64,000 nucleotides of DNA from Saccharomycopsis crataegensis (GCF_037102585.1 NW_027043819.1:1178001-1242000), one strand, 5' to 3'. Counted from the stretch's first letter, positions 42,688 to 52,793 are shown. The notes: a model not told the origin generated them from the letters alone. Numbers and translations are program-made.

Positions 42688-42692
42688 GTGGA

Positions 42693-43042
42693 CCAAATTC
42701 GATTATCATGAGAACCACTAGAAATAGTAATAAAGCTACTCCAAACTACTCCACCGACCCTACTAATGATCCCCCAATCATTGAAACCCCGGTTTCTTTG
42801 GGCTCTTCATTGGATGTTGGCGCAACATCTGAAACCCCGATCCCGATAGCAAACATAAACAAACAAGCTAAAGATCAAGATTCCGATGAACAAATTACTG
42901 ATGCAGCCGACAATACTATTAATAGTACTGTTGAAACCTTTTTAACTGCTTCAGAAGATCCTGAAGCGGACCAAAACATGGATTCCAACGCCATTTCTAC
43001 CCCAACTACCTCTCCAGTAATTAATGTTTCTTCAGTTGATTG
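42693..43042 (+). pseudogene. LINE-A ORF1, N-terminal fragment
   Basis: A short leader precedes the ATG at 42708. The frame encodes MRTTRNSNKATPNYSTDPTNDPP and about 112 residues in all, before the copia LTR cuts it at 43043. It parallels the LINE-B ORF1 start (YSTDPTNDPP, an acidic middle, INVSPVDC against INVSSVDC), so by homology it is the 5' part of LINE-A ORF1. The rest is not found beyond the copia element. Confidence 0.75.
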
Positions 43043-43313
43043 TGTTGTAGTTTTGTAACTCTAGTTACAAAAGACATTGATAACAATAATATTCAATAAT
43101 ATTTATTCCCTTGTTATACTTGTTTTCTATCTAAATTATATAAAGGACAAACTCAGACTATGGGGGCATGGCCCATATTTATATTAATCTCAATGTGTTC
43201 TAGAAGGTTCCATAAGCTCTAGAATGCTCCATGGAATTCTAGAAGGTTCCATAAGTTCTAGAAGGTTCCATGAACAATGACTAACCACATAACTTTGGAT
43301 TGCCAACTCAACA
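43043..43313 (-). repeat. 3' LTR of the copia element (271 bp)
   Basis: TGTTG...CAACA ends. It is longer than the 5' LTR mainly because the heat-shock-element-like block (43196-43272) has extra units. Confidence 0.92.
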
Positions 43314-43320
43314 CCCTCTC

Positions 43321-46300
43321 TCAATTCAAAGTCTCCATACCACAGAGCCTTCTCAACTCCAAGAATTGAGGGGCAGCAAGACCTTTTGTAAACATATCAG
43401 CAATCATAACACCAGTGCTCAAGTACTCCAAATTGATAGAGCCAGATCCAATGTGGTCCCTGATAAAGTGAGTCCTGATGTCAATGTGTTTGGTGCGATG
43501 ATGGAAAGCTGGATGCTTTGCCATCTCAATACACCCTTGGTTATCATCAAACATCCTCACTGGACCAGTATTGATCCCAAATTCCTTGAACACTTGCATT
43601 AGCCATAATGCTTCTTTCACACCTTCGCTGAGAGACATATATTCTGCTTCAGCTGTAGAAAGAGCAACCGTTGCTTGTTTCTTGGACCTCCATGTTATTG
43701 CACCATTGGCATACTTGAACACAAACCCAGTAGTAGACTTTCTGTCTGACTTATCTCCAGCCCAGTCAGCATCACAGTATCCAAGAAGCTCACCGTTATC
43801 ATTTTTGCCAGCCTCATATCTTATTCCCAAATCTTTGGTTCCTTTCAAGTATCTTAAAACTCTCTTTGCTGCCTTATAATGCACCTCCTTTGGTTCCTTG
43901 AGGTATCTGGATAGAACACCGACGATATAGCTGATATCGCTTCTAACAGTATTAGCAGCAAACAATAATTTTCCAACCAAAGATCTGTAAGCTGTGGCAT
44001 CACAATCCTCAGCACTGTTGTCCACCAAGGTGAGCTCCTGACCAGCAATAGTAGGCGTCTTATCTGGGTTGCAATTCTCCATTCCAAATTCCTTTAACAT
44101 AGAGCCAATATAGTCTTTCAAGCTCATGTTAATACCTCCATTATCTTGCGAGATGTTGATACCCAAAAATTTCCTGACTATTCCCAAGTCCTTCATCTTG
44201 AAGACATTCATCAATTCACTTTTCACTTTCCTGATGGCAAAATCTGAGGTACCAGTTATCAATAAATCATCAACGTAAAGCGCAACCATCACAAAAGACT
44301 TTTCGGATTTCCTTGAATATAGACAATATTCAGCACCGTTTCTGACAAAACCAAGCGACGACAAAACACTGTGGATTCTTTCATTCCACACCAAGGGAGC
44401 CTGTTTCAAACCATACAAGCTTTTCTTCAATCTCAAGACACTGGTTTCCCTTCCTTTAACCACATACCCTTCTGGTTGAGTCATGTATAATTCTTCCTGA
44501 AGAGATCCGTTGAGGAATGCAGTTTTCACATCCATCTGATGAACTGCCATTCCATTCTTAGCTGCAATACTCAACATCAACCTGATAGATTCATAACGCA
44601 CCACAGGTGAGAATGTCTCATTGTAGTCAATACCCTTCACCTGTGTGAATCCTCGAGCAACAAGTCTTCCCTTGAAGACTCCGTTATCTTTCTTTGCAAA
44701 GACCCAACGACATGTAATTGGCTTTCTTCCTTTCGGCAACTCGACCAATTCATAAGTGGAATTCTCCTTGTGAGCCGCAATTTCTTCGTCACAAGCGCGC
44801 TTCCATTCTGCACTTTCGTTGCTCTTCATGGCTTCCTTATAATTTCCAGGAACATCACTTCCACCAGCCAAAGCAGCAGCTTCACCAGCCATAAAACAAG
44901 AGGCAACATAATTCACAGGTTTGTACTCTAACAACTTGCCTTCGGCATCATCATTCAGTTCTGATTCCTCATCACAATCACTTGGCTGTTCAACATGTGG
45001 CTCAATTTCCGAAACCACCAAGTTGTCATTGCTACTACCATTAGGAACAAAAGAAGTAAGCTCTTTTGAGCTACTATCGTTTCTGTATTTCTTCCTTTGT
45101 GGTTTCTCAATAGCAATTTCCCTCTCTGAATCTGAACTGAATGTATCAGATTCTTGTTCAACTTCTGCCAAGATCCCAAATGGATTTCTTTTAATCAAAC
45201 CTGTACTTTTCTTGGGTCTAGAACCCGATGATCTTTTCCTTTTTGTAGCAGTAACCAACTTGAACTCTTCTGAAACCATCCTTGATGGGATTAACTCTCC
45301 AGTGGCATCCTCATCATCGTCTATGATTCTCATTTCCACGTCTTTGCTTGAGGAAACAGTGGACTCTCTTTCTGAATCATCCAAATCGGAAACCATTCGT
45401 TCATCATCAACCGAGATCTCACTTGCAACATCCTCTAAGTCTGGATCACTTATAACAGGGCCTGGTGCAACGCCACCAGCAAAACCCATACCACCAGAGC
45501 TGCTTACCTTAGCAATCTCGGTATCCACATCAGTGACTCGCTTCACATCCTGATAGTAATATCTTGACTCATCAAATCTGACCTGAGTCGCCACAATAAT
45601 CTTGTTGGCAGCAGGATCAAAAATTCTGTACGCACAGTGATCTCTATCATACCCGAGCATCACTCCAACCTTGGCGGTAGCATCAAATTTTCCATTTCTC
45701 AAACTGTTTGGTATAACCACATATGCAAGGGAACCAAAGCAGCGAAGATGGTCAAGGCCCGGCTTGTATCCATACCAACGACCATATGGTGTGTGGAAAT
45801 TAATAACGCGGGATGGCGTCCTGTTAATCAAATAAACAGCCGTGCGGACACCTTCAGACCAAAACTGAACCGGCATAGAAGCCCCAATAATTAAAGATCT
45901 AGTTTTGTCTTGAATTGTCCGATGCATTCTTTCAGCAACACCATTTTGATAACTATGGTGTGGCACAGTCAACTCATGGGCAATACCTTTGCTTCTCATG
46001 AAATCATGCAACTTTCCTGTAACAAATTCACCACCATTATCAGTGCGGATAGTTCCCACGGTAAACTCTTTTCCCCGAGACTTGAACATTGTTTCGGTGT
46101 ATGTAATAAACTCAATAATCCTGTCAGCACACTCTGACTTGTTTTTCAAACACTTAACCTCCACAAACTTGGAATACCCGTCGACAATAGTGAGAAAATA
46201 TTTGCTCGAATCAATAGACCCATAATTGATTGGGCCACACACGTCCATATGCAACAATTGTAAAGGCTGTTGTGGTTTAGCACCCTTGCCGCTCTTTGGT

Positions 46301-47646
46301 CTTCTGGTAACCCCTTTACTTGTCAAGCAGCTTTCACATAACTGCACAGAATCTTCACTGTAAAGTTTACCTTTCACCAAATGAAACATCAGATTGAACT
46401 TGTTCATAATATTCATACTGGGATGGCCTAATCTCTGGTGCCACAACCCGCTCTTATCAACACTGTTAAATGCCACACCATCGACACTGGTGTGCAAAGC
46501 ATAAAGATCACTCATAACTGGATCTTTAACAGCAACCACTTTCTTTTCAGGGTACATTTTCACCTTGTTTCCTTCAAATAATAATCTTGCACCATTCAGA
46601 GTAGCCTTGGAAACAGAAATCAAATTGGCCTTTGACCCTGGAACATAATAAGCATCCTTGATTTCGATACTGGTGTTATCACGTAACTTAAACACCGCAG
46701 ACCCGATACCTTGAACCTCGAGAGAACTACCATCAATACCTGAGATCTCACCAGAAAAAGGACCAATGGTTTTAAACATCTTTCTGTCATTCAAAATATG
46801 TTGCGAGGCACCAGAGTCAAAGTACACTCTGGAGGCCCTACCATGCATTCCCATAAATGCATACCAAGATGGTGATGGATTCTTCAGATCACCACCCATT
46901 CTCTCCTTTCTAGGAGCCTTGCAATCCTTCTTGAAATGACCGGGTTTTCCACAATTGAAGCACTTGTACTGTTTCTTAAAAGCAAACACAGGTTCCAAAC
47001 CCTCAACACTGGTGGAACCAACCGATTTATCTCCAATGATTTCTCTTGTCAAATCTTGGACAAGCCCAATATCAACATTTCCAATAGTCCTGCCATTTCT
47101 AGACTCATACGCAGTCATGACTTCCCTGGAAAGATTTGCATTAAACCCGGCTTTCTGACCCAAGCTCAAAAACAACGCACACAACACAGTGTTTCCGTCT
47201 AATTTGCCAACAGTATTCTTGAAGTGATTGAAGGCATCAATGAAATTCTCAACGTTTCCGTTGCTAGATTTCAACCACTTAGCGTCAATTAAATCTGAGA
47301 TAATACCAACAGCATTTGTAACAGTCAATGTACCATAAGCATCCTTGAGAAACATAAACAAGTTTCTACCAGTACCATCAAATTCGGAAGCCTTAGTCAA
47401 AGCAGCGCCTGAGATGCTGTTGAAAATGGCTGTTGAAATAATCTCATCCATAGTAGCAATCAATTGGGCAACTTCATTAGCAGTTTCCAGCCCGTCGGTT
47501 CCGGTTTCCCCATTGATCAAGTAAGCATGTAAACCAAGACCTTTCATCTTCATCTTAACACTGATCAAAGTAAACCAATCATAAAAGTTCCCGGAACCCT
47601 TCAACTTCTCATCAGCAGCGAACGAAGTGAGAGCATTTGAACTCAT
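43321..47646 (-). CDS. Copia-type Gag-Pol polyprotein (about 1441 aa)
   Basis: One frame encodes all proteins. From the N-terminus: a capsid-like region starting MSSNALTSF; a nucleocapsid knuckle CFNCGKPGHFKKDC (about residue 225); protease VYFDSGASQHIL; integrase with an HHCC finger (WHQRLGHPS...CESCLTSK), MDVCGPINYG, RTDNGGEF and HHSYQNGVAERMHRT; a polar acidic linker; RT with VDVKTAFL-type sequence (MDVKTAFLNG), SLYGLKQAPLVW and YVDDLLITG; and RNase H with CDADWAGDKSDRKSTTG. It ends METLN. The ATG at 47646 lies directly at the LTR and overlaps the primer site. Fossil element; the frame looks whole. Confidence 0.93.
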   Translation of the reverse strand: MSSNALTSFAADEKLKGSGNFYDWFTLISVKMKMKGLGLHAYLINGETGTDGLETANEVAQLIATMDEIISTAIFNSISGAALTKASEFDGTGRNLFMFLKDAYGTLTVTNAVGIISDLIDAKWLKSSNGNVENFIDAFNHFKNTVGKLDGNTVLCALFLSLGQKAGFNANLSREVMTAYESRNGRTIGNVDIGLVQDLTREIIGDKSVGSTSVEGLEPVFAFKKQYKCFNCGKPGHFKKDCKAPRKERMGGDLKNPSPSWYAFMGMHGRASRVYFDSGASQHILNDRKMFKTIGPFSGEISGIDGSSLEVQGIGSAVFKLRDNTSIEIKDAYYVPGSKANLISVSKATLNGARLLFEGNKVKMYPEKKVVAVKDPVMSDLYALHTSVDGVAFNSVDKSGLWHQRLGHPSMNIMNKFNLMFHLVKGKLYSEDSVQLCESCLTSKGVTRRPKSGKGAKPQQPLQLLHMDVCGPINYGSIDSSKYFLTIVDGYSKFVEVKCLKNKSECADRIIEFITYTETMFKSRGKEFTVGTIRTDNGGEFVTGKLHDFMRSKGIAHELTVPHHSYQNGVAERMHRTIQDKTRSLIIGASMPVQFWSEGVRTAVYLINRTPSRVINFHTPYGRWYGYKPGLDHLRCFGSLAYVVIPNSLRNGKFDATAKVGVMLGYDRDHCAYRIFDPAANKIIVATQVRFDESRYYYQDVKRVTDVDTEIAKVSSSGGMGFAGGVAPGPVISDPDLEDVASEISVDDERMVSDLDDSERESTVSSSKDVEMRIIDDDEDATGELIPSRMVSEEFKLVTATKRKRSSGSRPKKSTGLIKRNPFGILAEVEQESDTFSSDSEREIAIEKPQRKKYRNDSSSKELTSFVPNGSSNDNLVVSEIEPHVEQPSDCDEESELNDDAEGKLLEYKPVNYVASCFMAGEAAALAGGSDVPGNYKEAMKSNESAEWKRACDEEIAAHKENSTYELVELPKGRKPITCRWVFAKKDNGVFKGRLVARGFTQVKGIDYNETFSPVVRYESIRLMLSIAAKNGMAVHQMDVKTAFLNGSLQEELYMTQPEGYVVKGRETSVLRLKKSLYGLKQAPLVWNERIHSVLSSLGFVRNGAEYCLYSRKSEKSFVMVALYVDDLLITGTSDFAIRKVKSELMNVFKMKDLGIVRKFLGINISQDNGGINMSLKDYIGSMLKEFGMENCNPDKTPTIAGQELTLVDNSAEDCDATAYRSLVGKLLFAANTVRSDISYIVGVLSRYLKEPKEVHYKAAKRVLRYLKGTKDLGIRYEAGKNDNGELLGYCDADWAGDKSDRKSTTGFVFKYANGAITWRSKKQATVALSTAEAEYMSLSEGVKEALWLMQVFKEFGINTGPVRMFDDNQGCIEMAKHPAFHHRTKHIDIRTHFIRDHIGSGSINLEYLSTGVMIADMFTKGLAAPQFLELRRLCGMETLN

Positions 47647-47650
47647 AACC
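47642..47650 (-). promoter_or_regulatory. Primer-binding site, half-tRNA type, overlapping the gag start
   Basis: Directly after the 5' LTR the element reads GGTTATGAG, complementary to CTCATAACC in the anticodon loop of initiator tRNA-Met. Copia of Drosophila and yeast Ty5 are known to use such an internal tRNA site. The ATG inside it is the probable gag start. Confidence 0.75.
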
Positions 47651-47891
47651 TGTTGTAGTTTTGTAACTCTAGTTACAAAAGACATTGATAACAATAATAT
47701 TCAATAATATTTATTCCCTTGTTATACTTGTTTTACTTGTTAACTATCTAAATTATATAAAGGACAAACTCAGACTATGGGGGCATGGCCCATATTTATA
47801 TTAATCTCAATGGGTTCTAGAAGGTTCCATAAGCTCTAGAAGGTTCCATGAACAATGACTAACCACATAACTTTGGATTGCCAACTCAACA
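47651..47891 (-). repeat. 5' LTR of the copia element (241 bp)
   Basis: In element orientation it starts TGTTGAGTTGG and carries two HSE-like blocks (47813-47850), a TATA-like TTTATATAATT and the end ACTACAACA. It has the same length as the solo LTR at 18063-18303. Confidence 0.92.
47813..47850 (-). promoter_or_regulatory. Heat-shock-element-like array in the copia LTR
   Basis: On the plus strand TTCTAGAAGGTTC is a perfect TTCnnGAAnnTTC triplet, followed by a second block CTAGAAGGTTC. This is the binding pattern of heat-shock factor. It lies upstream of the LTR TATA-like box. The blocks recur at 18225-18262 and, expanded, at 43196-43272. Confidence 0.6.
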
Positions 47892-47972
47892 AATAAGAAT
47901 AATAACAAGGATAGTTTGATAGTATTTGTTATTGGTAATGACTACTGTAACTAGGGTTACAAAACTACAACA
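47892..47972 (+). repeat. Copia LTR remnant, plus orientation
   Basis: The end CTAGGGTTACAAAACTACAACA matches the copia LTR terminus in the opposite orientation to the neighbouring element. The upstream part is diverged. It looks older than the adjacent LTR. Confidence 0.6.
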
Positions 47973-47998
47973 ATCTCAATGAGTTCAGTTTTTTAAGT

Positions 47999-50231
47999 AC
48001 AAATTCGAATGCTACTGAAGATACTGAAACGGTTGATGAGGATAATTCACAAAAAGATAAGATCCATAATTCAAGCGTGTTGAACAGAAGATGGGTTATA
48101 TTCAATAAGGAATCTAAAATGTTTGAGTGCAATTTTAATCCTTGTACTGCGGCTTGGAAAGACGATCACTTAGCTCGGTTAGTCCTAAGCCATCTTAGGG
48201 CCACACATGGTATTAGAAGTATAAAATCTATCAATGCCAACCAAAGAATAAAGAGTAAGACAATTGATGATTATACCGGCAAGACTGTGCCCAAAGAGTT
48301 TATTCATTTGTTAAACTGGACACGCGAAACCCGAAAAGTCCTTTTATACTTTTGTTTAAACAATGTGCCTTACACTGATATATATGATCCCTTGTTCAAA
48401 CATTTCAAAGAAAATAGAGCCAATAACGTTCCTGCTTTGAAACAACGAATTGAAGTTCTTGATCGCGCAATAGTTGAGCGGCTAAAAGCAATATTTAAAA
48501 CAAAGTAAGCGATCTCCATAGAAACTGCCGGCCTAAATCTAGGCATATTGGCTGTATTGAATAAAGGCGACGTCTTCGATACCGAGGATCTTAAACACCC
48601 AAAAGAAAGGCTCGAAAAACTATACATAATTTTTGATCTCGTTTTGCTCGTGAATGAGTCCACAAAAGATATCAAAAATGGAATTGAAAAGGTCTTGGAG
48701 AAATTTGAAATACAAGATAAAATCGTTTCATTTACAGCCGATAATTTGGTAACTAATGAAGCAACCATAAGGAAGCTAGGGGCTGCCTCAATACCGTGTA
48801 TTCTTCATAGTATCAATCTTTTTGCAAATCACATATTGATCAATGTTGTGCAGGTTGATAGAAAGCAGAAGGCAAGGAATAAATTTTTAATTGATGAGGA
48901 TTATATAGGGGAAGAAATCGAGCTTTATTCACATTTGAGAGCGATTAGTGGAAAAATAAACTATACTGGAAGTTATAGGACAATAATAAGACTGATAGTG
49001 AACTCTATTCCTCCATTACCTATTTTAACTATATGGTCCTCCAGCTTTCGATGCTTTCAATGGTTTCTGAGAAATATTCAGAAATTGAAGGAATCAGATA
49101 ATCCGGAAATAAACCAACTTTTTTCTGGTGTTAGCGACCTGAGTATAGAAGTGCTCAAGGAAGACGTCGCTTTGCTAGGCCGCGGGTACAGGTTCGTAAC
49201 ACTTCTTCAGTCTCTGGAATACGATAATTTAAAAGGATTGTTGGTATGTTTGGCCTCCTTTTAACATTTATACTTTACGATTTGCTCCTATTTTCTTAAT
49301 GGTTCGCAAGGCCTAGATCATTATCACAATAAGGAAATAAATAGAAAATATGCAAAAGCGTTTAAAGAAATAGCGGAAGATTTCGTGCTGGTTTTCAAGG
49401 GGTACCCTCATACATAAGCAATAAAAATCTAGAAGAGTTGCTACCAAAGTGTTCTAAGGGCATAATTTCATCATTCGTTTCTCCAACGCCTGTGTTCTTG
49501 AAATATTTGGTAAAATATCTCAATAAGCCAGCAATGCAATTATATATTATTCTGGAAAAAAGGTTTGACTGGTGGTTGCCTGTGATAGACCAATGTCCCG
49601 AAATGACAATAGACGAAGATAAGCTTGAAGCATACGTTAGAAAATTGCATGCATTACATGAAAAAGAGAAATCCCTTGAGAGTGAATCTACTGAACACGA
49701 TGTTGGTCTTGAGAAACTTATTGATCATTATTTTTTGCAAAGTACGTCTATAATGAATGTAGCACTAGAAAATGAGATATATAGGTTACGTTTTATGCTT
49801 GATGTCCATAACACCCGCTCTTGCTACGAATTCTCTTTCAGCCTTTTGAAAACGTTGGGGATTTTTCTATCGAATCCATTAATGTATCTAACTCCAAAAT
49901 TGAATCAAGTTTTTCACAGATTCGAGATATTATTGGAGTGCGGAGACTGTGCTTGAGTCATAAGAGCGTGATGAGGCATTTGAGGATCAAATCGTACTTA
50001 ACTGCCACACAAGGCGATATACTTTTCAAGCTAAGTGCCAAACATGAAGCTGGCCAGAGAAATATACCAGCAGCTAAATTAAGAAGATCATTTTCCAATA
50101 ATAGCAGTTTGCATTTGGATTTGAATGCTCCTGAAGGGCAAAAAGACGAAGATATTGACGAACCTGAAGAGTTTTATGATTCGGATCTATATTTGGTTGG
50201 GAACGAGGATCCTGAATTCGATTTTAACTGA
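47999..50231 (+). pseudogene. hAT-family transposase, broken
   Basis: The N-terminus is acidic, followed by a BED-type zinc finger region (FECNFNPCTAAWKDDHLARLVLSHLRATHG). The catalytic region shows VSFTADNLVTNEAT and the following IPCILHSINLF, a typical hAT Cys-His block. The C-terminal dimerisation segment is recognisable as ESSFSQIRDIIGVRRLCLSHKSV. No start ATG is in frame with the first part. There is an in-frame TAA at 48506-48508, another stop at 49262-49264, and frame changes before 49438 and near 49840. No terminal repeats were identified. It is an old inactive copy with at least four lesions. Confidence 0.8.
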
Positions 50232-50481
50232 TATTTTTAAGTGTTGCTCATACTTTCATTGCTACTATAAAATATCTTTGCTTTTTTATTTAATAAATTT
50301 AGAATTTTGACCTAAAAACTCTGTTCTGTGGATACTATGTACATGTAGAGATGTCTATTCACCACTAAACCCACAAAACTGAAGAAAATTTGAGGATCTA
50401 GCACCAAATATTGATGATTCAAAACATTATTATTCAACAACTCTATAGCATCCAGGCTCTACACGTGACTTATACTTTTAC

Positions 50482-50551
50482 ACTATAATGACAAACACTT
50501 TAGCTAATAAAGTTAAACTATAATGACAAACACTTTAGCTAATAAAGTTAA
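50482..50551. repeat. 35-bp tandem duplication
   Basis: Two identical adjacent 35-bp units end in GTTAA. The second runs into the dispersed repeat. Confidence 0.9.
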
Positions 50552-50683
50552 ATATAAGGACAAACAGCACGACACCTAGCAACCTTAAAGCAATATTGGC
50601 TGTAAATATAATCTTGATAGCAACGACTATAATATTTATGAATAGAGATCTAATGATCTGGTTCCTAGTATAAGACCTACAGA
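50546..50683. repeat. Dispersed repeat of unknown identity, copy 2
   Basis: Partner of 39766-39893, sharing TTGGCTGTAAATATAATCTT and CTAGTATAAGACCTACA. The mariner begins 8 bp after it. Confidence 0.6.
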
Positions 50684-50691
50684 CCCATTTA

Positions 50692-52519
50692 CAGTGTTTT
50701 CATTTTTTATTCGTACCAACCACCGGAAATGTTCATACCAGTGGCAAAAAATAATTCATACCGACCCCCGGTATTTTTCGTACCACCGCAGCGGGATTTA
50801 TTCAGACCATCTAAGAAAAATAGTTCATACTATTGCACTTTAATTATTCATACCAAAAGTGTATAAAATTCATATTAATTCCTTTTTTTTCATGTGAATG
50901 GCTCTATAAGCCTCTAAGCTACTCAGTTTAATTAAATTATACTCATTTTTTCCATAATTCTGTGCTACTTTCTACAAAGCCTGATATCTATAATAATATT
51001 AATAGTAGCACGTAATTACGGTTTTCAAAAAAAGGAACGAATGTATGGTAAGCTGTTCTCCATATAAAGTGAGCAATTCCCACTTTTATTGCTTAATTCG
51101 GGCTCTATATGATCACCAGATTACATACAAAAAAAAAGCATAAGCTTTTACTACCAAAACTAAGTATGGACTTGAAAGCCAAGCTACTAACTGATGGGTA
51201 TGTTGATGGCCTAGGTAATAGATTCTATACTGAACCAAGTGAAATGACTTTAGAGTCTGAAATAGCACCAGTTGAAGCTTGCTTTAGTTACAGTCACTAA
51301 AAGCATTTTGAAAAACCCGGTATCATGGATATCATGGAAATTGATCCTATTTTCGAAGAAGGCGTGTCAGCTTACAAGGCTGCAAAATTGGAAGATATAC
51401 CTTTGCAAACTGCTTACACATGGAAAAGAAATTGGAACAAAATACTTGTTAATGAATTAAATGGTATCTCGGAGCCAACAAAGAAAAGAGGTCGTAAGCC
51501 CCTTCTTACTGGTGAGCATAAGGAATTCCTTCAAAAATTGATGAAGGAAGATGCTACAGTGACTCTCGATTTTATGTTGGAGAGACTCAAGAAAGCCTTC
51601 ACCAATGTAAGAACCAAGGCTACAACAATCTATAACTTTGTAACCAAGGTCTGTAAGCTAAGTCTCAAACGTATTTCTAAATGGGCTTTGAGAATGGATG
51701 GTCTGCTGTGGGTGAAAAAGCAGTTCTTACTGTTCCCGTAACCAGAGGGCTTAATATTTCGTTCATTGGGGCAATTTCTGTCAAATTTTGTATTGAATTA
51801 AAGGTCAGAACTCCAGTGGCACTGAGTGGGTTGGAACTTGTGTTTTTACCTCCTTATTCTCCAGGGTTGAGTGCTATAGAAGAATTCTGGTCAGTATGTA
51901 AGAGTAAAGTCAAAAGATCAAACTTGAGCAAGAAGGAGCAATTAACTCCAAGGGTGAAAGGAGCCACAGAAAATATTTCCCTTGATAGTTACAAGGGATT
52001 CTGCAGACATGCTTCTAGACATATTGATCTCTGTTTACAACAGCAGCTCTTTTGAAAACAAATACCAAAGATGAAGAAAAAAAATTAGAAAACAAAATAC
52101 AGAAAACAAACCAAAAAAAAAAAGTAAAAACTATAAAAAAAATTACATAAAGACGCAACAAAGCTCCAAAACAAATTGATGAAAATTTAAAATTTTAAGG
52201 AAGGACGAAACCACTCCAAAATTTGGTTATGAGCCTTTGAAATGGTAAATGAGTATTGCAAAGGGGCTTTATTGGGTGTGCGGGTCCCCTATAACATGTT
52301 TAATAATATCAAAGATAAAATATTAATGAAAGCATAAGAATTTTATGCATTTAGTATGAATTTTGTATTCTGTTGGTATGAATAATTGAAGTGCAATAGT
52401 ATGAACTATTTTTCTTAGATGGTCTGAATAAATCCCGCTGCGGTGGTCGGTATGAATTATTTTTTGCCACTGGTATGAACCTTTCCGGTGGTTGGTACAA
52501 ATAAAAAATGAAAACACTG
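50692..52519 (+). mobile_element. Tc1/mariner transposon copy, 1828 bp
   Basis: It has CAGTG...CACTG ends and TA flanks (50690-50691, 52520-52521). The long inverted repeats match those of the 27117 copy. It is shorter because parts of the transposase gene are deleted. The right flank, including tRNA-Lys and tRNA-Asp, is the same as at 29259-29519; the left flank is different. Confidence 0.92.
51109..52055 (+). pseudogene. Tc1/mariner-type transposase, broken
   Basis: Same protein as at 27536-28826. It has the N-terminus (MITRLHTKKKHK, stop at 51298-51300 where the other copy reads TAT), the helix-turn-helix part from 51325, and the C-terminal PPYSPGLSAIEEFWS. The segment with the first Asp (FIDEAGF) and the one with the second Asp (LILDNAAIH) are both missing, so two catalytic residues are gone. 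It keeps NISFIGAISVKF, which the other copy lacks. Confidence 0.87.
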
Positions 52520-52521
52520 TA

Positions 52522-52621
52522 TGTTATGATAAAAAGTGTCAGTTTTCGAGCCCGTCTAATGACTTTTCTCCCGTCGCATAATTCATTCAGGAGCCACTAC
52601 CGCTAAAAAAATGTTTCACTA
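52522..52621. other. Spacer shared with 29261-29360
   Basis: Nearly identical 100-bp spacer. No feature is seen. Confidence 0.6.
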
Positions 52622-52705
52622 AGCCCCACGCGGGGCTCGAACCCGCAACCTTTCGATCACATTAATTTTAAGAGTCGAATGCACTACCGATTGTGCTAGC
52701 GAGGC
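52622..52705 (-). tRNA. tRNA-Lys(CTT) with 11-nt intron
   Basis: Identical to 29361-29444, including intron AAATTAATGTG. Confidence 0.94.
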
Positions 52706-52708
52706 ATG

Positions 52709-52780
52709 CTCCGCGACGGGGAATTGAACCCCGGTCCCCCGCGCGACAAGCGGGGATTCTAGCCACTAAACTATCACGGA
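52709..52780 (-). tRNA. tRNA-Asp(GTC)
   Basis: Standard copy with an intact T-stem (CGGGG/CCCCG), unlike its duplicate at 29448-29519. A Ty3-type LTR begins 13 bp upstream of its 5' end, at 52794. Confidence 0.95.
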
Positions 52781-52793
52781 ATTGATGTTCTTT

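Larger units (their letters stand above)
43043..47891 (-). mobile_element. Ty1/copia-like LTR retrotransposon
   Basis: The element (4.85 kb) has two LTRs (43043-43313 and 47651-47891), a primer site complementary to the initiator tRNA-Met anticodon region, one long gag-pol frame and a purine tract GAGAGGG next to the 3' LTR. Integrase precedes RT, which defines the copia group. The flanks differ (GATTG on the left, AATAA on the right), so no target duplication is seen. The LTRs are close but differ in length through repeat number. The frame looks whole with no obvious break, so the element is young. Confidence 0.93.
50232..50689. other. AT-rich region with a short tandem repeat
   Basis: No gene is seen. 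It includes two perfect 35-bp tandem units (50482-50516 and 50517-50551, ACTATAATGACAAACACTTT...) and then a dispersed repeat. Confidence 0.6.

Noticed and set aside
43300-43602. ORFs antisense to the copia polyprotein (also 44921-45553 and 45637-46225)
   Set aside because: Shadow frames of a strongly conserved gag-pol; the Ser-rich 210-codon frame mirrors the acidic linker.
47999-50231. A host gene domesticated from a hAT transposase
   Set aside because: Stops and frame changes are spread along the gene, so it is more likely a dead transposon than a selected host protein.
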